This document shows, piece after piece, positions 1 through 12,700 of a stretch of DNA of 64,000 nucleotides (position 1 is its first letter; every line of letters begins with the position of its first letter). This stretch comes from Procambarus clarkii (taxonomy: Eukaryota; Arthropoda; Malacostraca; Decapoda; Cambaridae), in contig NC_091185.1 of assembly GCF_040958095.1 (NCBI RefSeq), positions 14,277,166-14,341,165 of the forward strand, in the 5' to 3' direction. The translations under genes were made by a program, and so were the position numbers. The notes under the pieces were generated by a model. That model did not search any database, was not told the origin of the DNA, and worked only from the letters and a program-made list of their open reading frames with translations.

Positions 1-737
1 CCAGGTGTGGAGAATGACCACCAGTGTCTGCCCCAGGTGTGGAGAATGACCACCAGTGTCTGCCCCAGGTGTGGAGAATGACCACCAGTGTCTGCCCCAG
101 GTGTGGAGTGTGACCCACCAGTGTCTGCCCCAGGTGTGGAGTGTGACCACCAGTCTGCCCCAGGTGTGGAGTATGACCACCAGTGTCTGCCCCAGGTGTG
201 GAGTGTGACCCACAGTGTCTATCCCAGGTGTGGAGTATGACCCACAGTGTCTGCCCCAGGTGTGGAGAATGACCACCAGTGTCTGCCCCATGTGTGGAGT
301 GTGACCCACCAGTGTCTGCCCCAGGTGTGGATTGTGACCCACCAGTGTCTGCCCCAGGTGTGGATTGTGACCCACCAGTGTCTGCCCCAGGTGTGGATTG
401 TGACCCACCAGTGTCTGCCCCAGGTGTAGAGTGTGACCCACCAGTGTCTGCCCCAGGTGTGGAGTGTGACCCACCAGTGTCTGCCCCAGGTGTGGATTGT
501 GACCCACCAGTGTCTGCCCCAGGTGTGGATTGTGACCCACCAGTGTCTGCCCCAGGTGTGGAGTGTGACCCACCAATATCTGCCCCAGGTGTGGATTGTG
601 ACCCACAGTGTCTGCCCCAGGTGTGGAGTGTGACCCACCAGTGTCTGCCCCAGGTGTGGAGTATGACCACCAGTGTCTGCCCCAGGTGTGGATTGTGACC
701 CACCATTGTCTGCCCCAGGTGTGGATTGTGACCACCA

Positions 738-3700
738 GTGTCTGCCCCAGGTGTGGAGTGTGACCCACCAGTGTCTGCCCCAGGTATGGAGTGTGACCCA
801 CCAGTGTCTGCCCTAAGGGTGGAGTGTGACTCACAGTGTCTGCCCCAGGTGTGGAGTATGACCCACCATTGTCTGCCCCAGGTATGGAGTGTGACCCACC
901 AGTGTCTGCCCCTGGTGTGGAGTGTGACCACCAGTGTCTGCCCCAGGTGTGTAGTATGACCCACCAGTGTCTGCCCCAGGTGTGTAGTATGACCCACCAG
1001 TGTCTGCCCCAGGTGTGTAGTATGACCCACCAGTGTCTGCCCCAGGTGTGGAGTGTGACCCACAGTGTCTGCCCCAGGTGTGGAGTATGACCACCAGTGT
1101 CTGCCCCAGGTGTGGAGTATGACGACCAGTGTCTGCCCCAGGTATGGAGTGTGACCCACAGTGTCTGCCCCAGGTGTGGAGTGTGACCACCAGTGTCTGC
1201 CCCAGGTGTGGAAAATGACCACCAGTGTCTGCCCCAATTGTGGAGTGTGACCACCAGTGTCTGCCCCAGGTGTGGAGAATGACCACCAGTGTCTGCCCCA
1301 GGTGTGGAGTGTGACCCACCAGTGTCTGCCCCAGGTGTGTAAGATGACCCACCAGTGTCTGCCCCAGGTGTGTAGTATGACCCACCAGTGTCTGCCCCAG
1401 GTGTGGAGTGTGACCCACCAGTGTCTGCCCCAGATGTGTAGTATGACCCACCAGTGTCTGCCCCAGGTGTGGAGTATGACGACCAGTGTCTGCCCCAGGT
1501 ATGGAGTGTGACCCACAGTGTCTGCCCCAGGTGTGGAGTGTGACCACCAGTGTCTGCCCCAGGTGTGGAAAATGACCACCAGTGTCTGCCCCAATTGTGG
1601 AGTGTGACCACCAGTGTCTGCCCCAGGTGTGGAGAATGACCACCAGTGTCTGCCCCAGGTGTGGAGTGTGACCCACCAGTGTCTGCCCCAGGTGTGTAAG
1701 ATGACCCACCAGTGTCTGCCCCAGGTGTGTAGTATGACCCACCAGTGTCTGCCCCAGGTGTGGAGTGTGACCCACCAGTGTCTGCCCCAGATGTGTAGTA
1801 TGACCCACCAGTGTCTGCCCCAGGTGTGGAGTGTGACCCACCAGTGTCTGCCCCAGGTGTGGATTGTGACCCACCAGTGTCTGCCCCAGGTGTGGATTGT
1901 GACCCACCAGTGTCTGCCCCAGGTGTGGATTGTGACCCACCAGTGTCTGCCACAGGTATGGAATGTGACCCACCAGTGTCTGCCCCAGGTGTGGAGTATG
2001 ACCACCAGCGTCTGCCCCAGGTGAGGATTGTGACCCACCAGTGTCTGCCCCAGGTGTGGATTGTGACCCACCAGTGTCTTCCCCAGGTGTGGGGTGTGAC
2101 CGACAGTGTCTGCCCCAGGTGTGGAGTGTGACCACCAATGTCTGCCCCAGGTGTGGAGTATGACCCACCATTGTCTGCCCCAGGTATGGAGTGTCACCCA
2201 CCAGTGTCTGCCCCAGGTGTGGATTGTGACCCACCAGTGTCTGCCCCAGGTGTAGAGTGTGACCCACCAGTGTCTGCCCCAGGTGTAGAGTGTGACCCAC
2301 CAGTGTCTGCCCCAGGTGTGGAGTGGGGCCCACAGTGTCTGCCACAGGTGTGGAGTGTGACCCACCAGTGTCTGCCCCAGGAGTGGATTTTGACCCACCA
2401 GTGTCTGCCCCAGGTGTGGATTGTGACCCACCAGTGTCTGCCCCAGGTGTGGAGTGTGACCCACCAGTATCTGCCCCAGGTGTGGATTGTGACCCACAGT
2501 GTCTGCCCCAGGTGTGGAGTGTGACCCACCAGTGTCTGCCCCAGGTGTGGAGTGTGACCACCAGTGTCTGCCCAAGGTGTGGAGAATGACCACCAGTGTC
2601 TGCCCCAGGTGTGGAGAATGACCACCAGTGTCTGCCCCAGGTGTGGAGAATGACCACCAGTGTCTGCCCCAGGTGTGGAGAATGACCACCAGTGTCTGCC
2701 CCAGGTGTGGAGTGTGACCCACCAGTGTCTGCCCCAGGTGTGGAGTGTGACCACCAGTCTGCCCCAGGTGTGGAGTATGACCACCAGTGTCTGCCCCAGG
2801 TGTGGAGTGTGACCCACAGTGTCTATCCCAGGTGTGGAGTATGACCCACAGTGTCTGCCCCAGGTGTGGAGAATGACCACCAGTGTCTGCCCCATGTGTG
2901 GAGTGTGACCCACCAGTGTCTGCCCCAGGTGTGGATTGTGACCCACCAGTGTCTGCCCCAGGTGTGGATTGTGACCCACCAGTGTCTGCCCCAGGTGTAG
3001 AGTGTGACCCACCAGTGTCTGCCCCAGGTGTGGAGTGTGACCCACCAGTGTCTGCCCCAGGTGTGGATTGTGACCCACCAGTGTCTGCCCCAGGTGTGGA
3101 TTGTGACCCACCAGTGTCTGCCCCAGGTGTGGAGTGTGACCCACCAATATCTGCCCCAGGTGTGGATTGTGACCCACAGTGTCTGCCCCAGGTGTGGAGT
3201 GTGACCCACCAGTGTCTGCCCCAGGTGTGGAGTATGACCACCAGTGTCTGCCCCAGGTGTGGATTGTGACCCACCATTGTCTGCCCCAGGTGTGGATTGT
3301 GACCACCAGTGTCTGCCCCAGGTGTGGAGTGTGACCCACCAGTGTCTGCCCCAGGTATGGAGTGTGACCCACCAGTGTCTGCCCTAAGGGTGGAGTGTGA
3401 CTCACAGTGTCTGCCCCAGGTGTGGAGTATGACCCACCATTGTCTGCCCCAGGTATGGAGTGTGACCCACCAGTGTCTGCCCCTGGTGTGGAGTGTGACC
3501 ACCAGTGTCTGCCCCAGGTGTGTAGTATGACCCACCAGTGTCTGCCCCAGGTGTGTAGTATGACCCACCAGTGTCTGCCCCAGGTGTGTAGTATGACCCA
3601 CCAGTGTCTGCCCCAGGTGTGGAGTGTGACCCACAGTGTCTGCCCCAGGTGTGGAGTATGACCACCAGTGTCTGCCCCAGGTGTGGAGTATGACGACCAG

Positions 3701-6700
3701 TGTCTGCCCCAGGTATGGAGTGTGACCCACAGTGTCTGCCCCAGGTGTGGAGTGTGACCACCAGTGTCTGCCCCAGGTGTGGAAAATGACCACCAGTGTC
3801 TGCCCCAATTGTGGAGTGTGACCACCAGTGTCTGCCCCAGGTGTGGAGAATGACCACCAGTGTCTGCCCCAGGTGTGGAGTGTGACCCACCAGTGTCTGC
3901 CCCAGGTGTGTAAGATGACCCACCAGTGTCTGCCCCAGGTGTGTAGTATGACCCACCAGTGTCTGCCCCAGGTGTGGAGTGTGACCCACCAGTGTCTGCC
4001 CCAGATGTGTAGTATGACCCACCAGTGTCTGCCCCAGGTGTGGAGTGTGACCCACCAGTGTCTGCCCCAGGTGTGGATTGTGACCCACCAGTGTCTGCCC
4101 CAGGTGTGGATTGTGACCCTCCAGTGTCTGCCCCAGGTGTGGATTGTGACCCACCAGTGTCTGCCACAGGTATGGAATGTGACCCACCAGTGTCTGCCCC
4201 AGGTGTGGAGTATGACCACCAGCGTCTGCCCCAGGTGAGGATTGTGACCCACCAGTGTCTGCCCCAGGTGTGGATTGTGACCCACCAGTGTCTTCCCCAG
4301 GTGTGGGGTGTGACCGACAGTGTCTGCCCCAGGTGTGGAGTGTGACCACCAATGTCTGCCCCAGGTGTGGAGTATGACCCACCATTGTCTGCCCCAGGTA
4401 TGGAGTGTCACCCACCAGTGTCTGCCCCAGGTGTGGATTGTGACCCACCAGTGTCTGCCCCAGGTGTAGAGTGTGACCCACCAGTGTCTGCCCCAGGTGT
4501 AGAGTGTGACCCACCAGTGTCTGCCCCAGGTGTGGAGTGGGGCCCACAGTGTCTGCCACAGGTGTGGAGTGTGACCCACCAGTGTCTGCCCCAGGAGTGG
4601 ATTTTGACCCACCAGTGTCTGCCCCAGGTGTGGATTGTGACCCACCAGTGTCTGCCCCAGGTGTGGAGTGTGACCCACCAGTATCTGCCCCAGGTGTGGA
4701 TTGTGACCCACAGTGTCTGCCCCAGGTGTGGAGTGTGACCCACCAGTGTCTGCCCCAGGTGTGGAGTGTGACCACCAGTGTCTGCCCAAGGTGTGGAGAA
4801 TGACCACCAGTGTCTGCCCCAGGTGTGGAGAATGACCACCAGTGTCTGCCCCAGGTGTGGAGAATGACCACCAGTGTCTGCCCCAGGTGTGGAGAATGAC
4901 CACCAGTGTCTGCCCCAGGTGTGGAGTGTGACCCACCAGTGTCTGCCCCAGGTGTGGAGTGTGACCCACCAGTGTCTGCCCCAGGTGTGGAGTGTGACCA
5001 CCAGTCTGCCCCAGGTGTGGAGTATGACCACCAGTGTCTGCCCCAGGTGTGGAGTGTGACCCACAGTGTCTATCCCAGGTGTGGAGTATGACCCACAGTG
5101 TCTGCCCCAGGTGTGGAGAATGACCACCAGTGTCTGCCCCATGTGTGGAGTGTGACCCACCAGTGTCTGCCCCAGGTGTGGATTGTGACCCACCAGTGTC
5201 TGCCCCAGGTGTGGATTGTGACCCACCAGTGTCTGCCCCAGGTGTAGAGTGTGACCCACCAGTGTCTGCCCCAGGTGTGGAGTGTGACCCACCAGTGTCT
5301 GCCCCAGGTGTGGATTGTGACCCACCAGTGTCTGCCCCAGGTGTGGATTGTGACCCACCAGTGTCTGCCCCAGGTGTGGAGTGTGACCCACCAATATCTG
5401 CCCCAGGTGTGGATTGTGACCCACAGTGTCTGCCCCAGGTGTGGAGTGTGACCCACCAGTGTCTGCCCCAGGTGTGGAGTATGACCACCAGTGTCTGCCC
5501 CAGGTGTGGATTGTGACCCACCATTGTCTGCCCCAGGTGTGGATTGTGACCACCAGTGTCTGCCCCAGGTGTGGAGTGTGACCCACCAGTGTCTGCCCCA
5601 GGTATGGAGTGTGACCCACCAGTGTCTGCCCTAAGGGTGGAGTGTGACTCACAGTGTCTGCCCCAGGTGTGGAGTATGACCCACCATTGTCTGCCCCAGG
5701 TATGGAGTGTGACCCACCAGTGTCTGCCCCTGGTGTGGAGTGTGACCACCAGTGTCTGCCCCAGGTGTGTAGTATGACCCACCAGTGTCTGCCCCAGGTG
5801 TGTAGTATGACCCACCAGTGTCTGCCCCAGGTGTGTAGTATGACCCACCAGTGTCTGCCCCAGGTGTGGAGTGTGACCCACAGTGTCTGCCCCAGGTGTG
5901 GAGTATGACCACCAGTGTCTGCCCCAGGTGTGGAGTATGACGACCAGTGTCTGCCCCAGGTATGGAGTGTGACCCACAGTGTCTGCCCCAGGTGTGGAGT
6001 GTGACCACCAGTGTCTGCCCCAGGTGTGGAAAATGACCACCAGTGTCTGCCCCAATTGTGGAGTGTGACCACCAGTGTCTGCCCCAGGTGTGGAGAATGA
6101 CCACCAGTGTCTGCCCCAGGTGTGGAGTGTGACCCACCAGTGTCTGCCCCAGGTGTGTAAGATGACCCACCAGTGTCTGCCCCAGGTGTGTAGTATGACC
6201 CACCAGTGTCTGCCCCAGGTGTGGAGTGTGACCCACCAGTGTCTGCCCCAGATGTGTAGTATGACCCACCAGTGTCTGCCCCAGGTGTGGAGTGTGACCC
6301 ACCAGTGTCTGCCCCAGGTGTGGATTGTGACCCACCAGTGTCTGCCCCAGGTGTGGATTGTGACCCACCAGTGTCTGCCCCAGGTGTGGATTGTGACCCA
6401 CCAGTGTCTGCCACAGGTATGGAATGTGACCCACCAGTGTCTGCCCCAGGTGTGGAGTATGACCACCAGCGTCTGCCCCAGGTGAGGATTGTGACCCACC
6501 AGTGTCTGCCCCAGGTGTGGATTGTGACCCACCAGTGTCTGCCCCAGGTGTGGGGTGTGACCGACAGTGTCTGCCCCAGGTGTGGAGTGTGACCACCAAT
6601 GTCTGCCCCAGGTGTGGAGTATGACCACCAGCGTCTGCCCCAGGTGTGGATTGTGACCCACCAGTGTCTGCCCCAGGTGTGGATTGTGACCCACCAGTGT

Positions 6701-9700
6701 CTGCCCCAGGTGTGGATTGTGACCACCAGTGTCTGCCCCAGGTGTGGAAAATGACCACCAGTGTCTGCCCCAGGTGTGGAGTATGACCACCAGTGTCTGC
6801 CCCAGGTGTGGAGTATGACCTACCAGTGTCTGCCCCAAGTGTGGAGTGTGACCACCTATGTCTGCCCCAGGTGTGGAGAATGACCACCAGTGTCTGCCCC
6901 AGGTGTGGAGTGTGACCCACCAGTGTCTGCCCCAGGTGTGGAGAATGACCACCAGTGTCTGCCCCAGGTGTGGAGTATGACCACCAGTGTCTGCCCCAGG
7001 TGTGGAGAATGACTACCAATGTCTGCCCCAGGTGTGGAGTGTGACCACCAGTGTCTGCCCCAGGTGTGGAGAATGACCACCAGTGTCTGCCCCAGGTGTG
7101 GAGTGTGACCCACCAGTGTCTGCCCCAGGTGTGGATTGTGACCCACCAGTGTCTGCCCCAGGTGTGGATTGTGACCCACCAGTGTCTGCCCCAGGTGTGG
7201 ATTGTGACCCACCAGTGTCTGCCCCAGGTGTAGAGTGTGACCCACCAGTGTCTGCCCCTGGTGTGGACTGGGGCCCACAGTGTCTGCCCCAGGTGTGGAG
7301 TGTGACCCACCAGTGTCTGCCCCAGGAGTGGATTTTGACCCACCAGTGTCTTCCCCAGGTGTGGATTGTGACCCACCAGTGTCTGCTCCAGGTGTGGAGT
7401 GTGACCCACCAGTATCTGCCCCAGGTGTGGATTGTGACCCACAGTGTCTGCCCCAGGTGTGGAGTGTGACCCACCAGTGTCTGCCCCAGGTGTGGAGTGT
7501 GACCACCAGTGTCTGCCCAAGGTGTGGAGAATGACCACCAGTGTCTGCCCCAGGTGTGGAGAATGACCACCAGTGTCTGCCCCAGGAGTGGAGAATGACC
7601 ACCAGTGTCTGCCCCAGGTGTGGAGAATGACCACCAGTGTCTGCCCCAGGTGTGGAGTGTGATCCACCAGTGTCTGCCCCAGGTGTGGAGTGTGACCACC
7701 AGTCTGCCCCAGGTGTGGAGTATGACCACCAGTGTCTGCCCCAGGTGTGGAGTGTGACCCACAGTGTCTATCCCAGGTGTGGAGTATGACCCACAGTGTC
7801 TGCCCCAGGTGTGGAGAATGACCACCAGTGTCTGCCCCATGTGTGGAGTGTGACCCACCAGTGTCTGCCCCAGGTGTGGATTGTGACCCACCAGTGTCTG
7901 CCCCAGGTGTGGATTGTGACCCACCAGTGTCTGCCCCAGGTGTAGAGTGTGACCCACCAGTGTGCCCCAGGTGTGGAGTGTGACCCACCAGTGTCTGCCC
8001 CAGGTGTGGATTGTGACCCACCAGTGTCTGCCCCAGGTGTGGATTGTGACCCACCAGTGTCTGCCCCAGGTGTGGAGTGGACCCACCAATATCTGCCCCA
8101 GGTGTGGATTGTGACCCACAGTGTCTGCCCCAGGTGTGGAGTGTGACCCACCAGTGTCTGCCCCAGGTGTGGAGTATGACCACCAGTGTCTGCCCCAGGT
8201 GTGGATTGTGACCCACCATTGTCTGCCCCAGGTGTGGATTGTGACCACCAGTGTCTACCCCAGGTGTGGAGTGTGACCCACCAGTGTCTGCCCCAGGTAT
8301 GGAGTGTGACCCACCAGTGTCTGCCCTAAGGGTGGAGTGTGACTCACAGTGTCTGCCCCAGGTGTGGAGTATGACCCACCACTGTCTGCCCCAGGTGTGG
8401 AGTATGACCCACCATTGTCTGCCCCAGGTATGGAGTGTCACCCACCAGTGTCTGCCCCAGGTGTGGATTGTGACCCACCAGTGTCTGCCCCAGGTGTAGA
8501 GTGTGACCCACCAGTGTCTGCCCCAGGTGTGGAGTGGGGCCCACAGTGTCTGCCACAGGTGTGGAGTGTGACCCACCAGTGTCTGCCCCAGGAGTGGATT
8601 TTGACCCACCAGTGTCTGCCCCAGGTGTGGATTGTGACCCACCAGTGTCTGCCCCAGGTGTGGAGTGTGACCCACCAGTATCTGCCCCAGGTGTGGATTG
8701 TGACCCACAGTGTCTGCCCCAGGTGTGGAGTGTGACCCACCAGTGTCTGCCCCAGGTGTGGAGTGTGACCACCAGTGTCTGCCCAAGGTGTGGAGAATGA
8801 CCACCAGTGTCTGCCCCAGGTGTGGAGAATGACCACCAGTGTCTGCCCCAGGCGTGGAGAATGACCACCAGTGTCTGCCCCAGGTGTGGAGAATGACCAC
8901 CAGTGTCTGCCCCAGGTGTGGAGTGTGACCCACCAGTGTCTGCCCCAGGTGTGGAGTGTGACCACCAGTCTGCCCCAGGTGTGGAGTATGACCACCAGTG
9001 TCTGCCCCAGGTGTGGAGTGTGACCCACAGTGTTTATCCCAGGTGTGGAGTATGACCCACAGTGTCTGCCCCAGGTGTGGAGAATGACCACCAGTGTCTG
9101 CCCCATGTGTGGAGTGTGACCCACCAGTGTCTGCCCCAGGTGTGGATTGTGACCCACCAGTGTCTGCCCCAGGTGTGGATTGTGACCCACCAGTGTCTGC
9201 CCCAGGTGTAGAGTGTGACCCACCAGTGTCTGCCCCAGGTGTGGAGTGTGACCCACCAGTGTCTGCCCCAGGTGTGGATTGTGACCCACCAGTGTCTGCC
9301 CCAGGTGTGGATTGTGACCCACCAGTGTCTGCCCCAGGTGTGGAGTGTGACCCACCAATATCTGCCCCAGGTGTGGATTGTGACCCACAGTGTCTGCCCC
9401 AGGTGTGGAGTGTGACCCACCAGTGTCTGCCCCAGGTGTGGAGTATGACCACCAGTGTCTGCCCCAGGTGTGGATTGTGACCCACCATTGTCTGCCCCAG
9501 GTGTGGATTGTGACCACCAGTGTCTGCCCCAGGTGTGGAGTGTGACCCACCAGTGTCTGCCCCAGGTATGGAGTGTGACCCACCAGTGTCTGCCCTAAGG
9601 GTGGAGTGTGACTCACAGTGTCTGCCCCAGGTGTGGAGTATGACCCACCATTGTCTGCCCCAGGTATGGAGTGTGACCCACCAGTGTCTGCCCCTGGTGT

Positions 9701-12700
9701 GGAGTGTGACCACCAGTGTCTGCCCCAGGTGTGTAGTATGACCCACCAGTGTCTGCCCCAGGTGTGTAGTATGACCCACCAGTGTCTGCCCCAGGTGTGT
9801 AGTATGACCCACCAGTGTCTGCCCCAGGTGTGGAGTGTGACCCACAGTGTCTGCCCCAGGTGTGGAGTATGACCACCAGTGTCTGCCCCAGGTGTGGAGT
9901 ATGACGACCAGTGTCTGCTCCAGGTATGGAGTGTGACCCACAGTGTCTGCCCCAGGTGTGGAGTGTGACCACCAGTGTCTGCCCCAGGTGTGGAAAATGA
10001 CCACCAGTGTCTGCCCCAATTGTGGAGTGTGACCACCAGTGTCTGCCCCAGGTGTGGAGAATGACCACCAGTGTCTGCCCCAGGTGTGGAGTGTGACCCA
10101 CCAGTGTCTGCCCCAGGTGTGTAAGATGACCCACCAGTGTCTGCCCCAGGTGTGTAGTATGACCCACCAGTGTCTGCCCCAGGTGTGGAGTGTGACCCAC
10201 CAGTGTCTGCCCCAGATGTGTAGTATGACCCACCAGTGTCTGCCCCAGGTGTGTAGTATGACCCACCAGTGTCTGCCCCAGGTGTGGATTGTGACCCACC
10301 AGTGTCTGCCACAGGTATGGAATGTGACCCACCAGTGTCTGCCCCAGGTGTGGAGTATGACCACCAGCGTCTGCCCCAGGTGAGGATTGTGACCCACCAG
10401 TGTCTGCCCCAGGTGTGGATTGTGACCCACCAGTGTCTGCCCCAGGTGTGGGGTGTGACCGACAGTGTCTGCCCCAGGTGTGGAGTGTGACCACCAATGT
10501 CTGCCCCAGGTGTGGAGTATGACCACCAGCGTCTGCCCCAGGTGTGGATTGTGACCCACCAGTGTCTGCCCCAGGTGTGGATTGTGACCCACAAGTGTCA
10601 GCCCCAGGTGTGGATTGTGACCACCAGTGTCTGCCCCAGGTGTGGAAAATGACCACCAGTGTCTGCCCCAGGTGTGGAGTATGACCAACAGTGTCTGCCC
10701 CAGGTGTGGAGTATGACCTACCAGTGTCTGCCCCAAGTGTGGAGTGTGACCACCTATGTCTGCCCCAGGTGTGGAGAATGACCACCAGTGTCTGCCCCAG
10801 GTGTGGAGTGTGACCCACCAGTGTCTGCCCCAGGTGTGGAGAATGACCACCAGTGTCTGCCCCAGGTGTGGAGTGTGACCCACCAGTGTCTGCCCCAGGT
10901 GTGGACTGGGGCCCACAGTGTCTGCCCCAGGTGTGGAGTGTGACCCACCAGTGTCTGCCCCAGGAGTGGATTTTGACCCACCAGTGTCTTCCCCAGGTGT
11001 GGATTGTGACCCACCAGTGTCTGCCCCAGGTGTGGGGTGTGACCGACAGTGTCTGCCCCAGGTGTGGAGTGTGACCACCAATGTCTGCCCCAGGTGTGGA
11101 GTATGACCACCAGCGTCTGCCCCAGGTTTGGATTGTGACCCACCAGTGTCTGCCCCAGGTGTGGATTGTGACCCACAAGTGTCAGCCCCAGGTGTGGATT
11201 GTGACCACCAGTGTCTGCCCCAGGTGTGGAGAATGACCACCAGTGTCTGCCCCAGGTGTGGAGTGTGACCCACCAGTGTCTGCCCCAGGTGTGGAGTGTG
11301 ACCACCAGTCTGCCCCAGGTGTGGAGTATGACCACCAGTGTCTGCCCCAGGTGTGGAGTGTGACCCACAGTGTCTATCCCAGGTGTGGAGTATGACCCAC
11401 AGTGTCTGCCCCAGGTGTGGAGAATGACCACCAGTGTCTGCCCCATGTGTGGAGTGTGACCCACCAGTGTCTGCCCCAGGTGTGGATTGTGACCCACCAG
11501 TGTCTGCCCCAGGTGTGGATTGTGACCCACCAGTGTCTGCCCCAGGTGTAGAGTGTGACCCACCAGTGTCTGCCCCAGGTGTGGAGTGTGACCCACCAGT
11601 GTCTGCCCCAGGTTTGGATTGTGACCCACCAGTGTCTGCCCCAGGTGTGGATTGTGACCCACCAGTGTCTGCCCCAGGTGTGGAGTGTGACCCACCAATA
11701 TCTGCCCCAGGTGTGGATTGTGACCCACAGTGTCTGCCCCAGGTGTGGAGTGTGACCCACCAGTGTCTGCCCCAGGTGTGGAGTATGACCACCAGTGTCT
11801 GCCCCAGGTGTGGATTGTGACCCACCATTGTCTGCCCCAGGTGTGGATTGTGACCACCAGTGTCTGCCCCAGGTGTGGAGTGTGACCCACCAGTGTCTGC
11901 CCCAGGTATGGAGTGTGACCCACCAGTGTCTGCCCTAAGGGTGGAGTGTGACTCACAGTGTCTGCCCCAGGTGTGGATTATGACCCACCATTGTCTGCCC
12001 CAGGTATGGAGTGTGACCCACCAGTGTCTGCCCCTGGTGTGGAGTGTGACCACCAGTGTCTGCCCCAGGTGTGTAGTATGACCCACCAGTGTCTGCCCCA
12101 GGTGTGTAGTATGACCCACCAGTGTCTGCCCCAGGTGTGTAGTATGACCCACCAGTGTCTGCCCCAGGTGTGGAGTGTGACCCACAGTGTCTGCCCCAGG
12201 TGTGGAGTATGACCACCAGTGTCTGCCCCAGGTGTGGAGTATGACGACCAGTGTCTGCTCCAGGTATGGAGTGTGACCCACAGTGTCTGCCCCAGGTGTG
12301 GAGTGTGACCACCAGTGTCTGCCCCAGGTGTGGAAAATGACCACCAGTGTCTGCCCCAATTGTGGAGTGTGACCACCAGTGTCTGCCCCAGGTGTGGAGA
12401 ATGACCACCAGTGTCTGCCCCAGGTGTGGAGTGTGACCCACCAGTGTCTGCCCCAGGTGTGTAAGATGACCCACCAGTGTCTGCCCCAGGTGTGTAGTAT
12501 GACCCACCAGTGTCTGCCCCAGGTGTGGAGTGTGACCCACCAGTGTCTGCCCCAGATGTGTAGTATGACCCACCAGTGTCTGCCCCAGGTGTGTAGTATG
12601 ACCCACCAGTGTCTGCCCCAGGTGTGGATTGTGACCCACCAGTGTCTGCCACAGGTATGGAATGTGACCCACCAGTGTCTGCCCCAGGTGTGGAGTATGA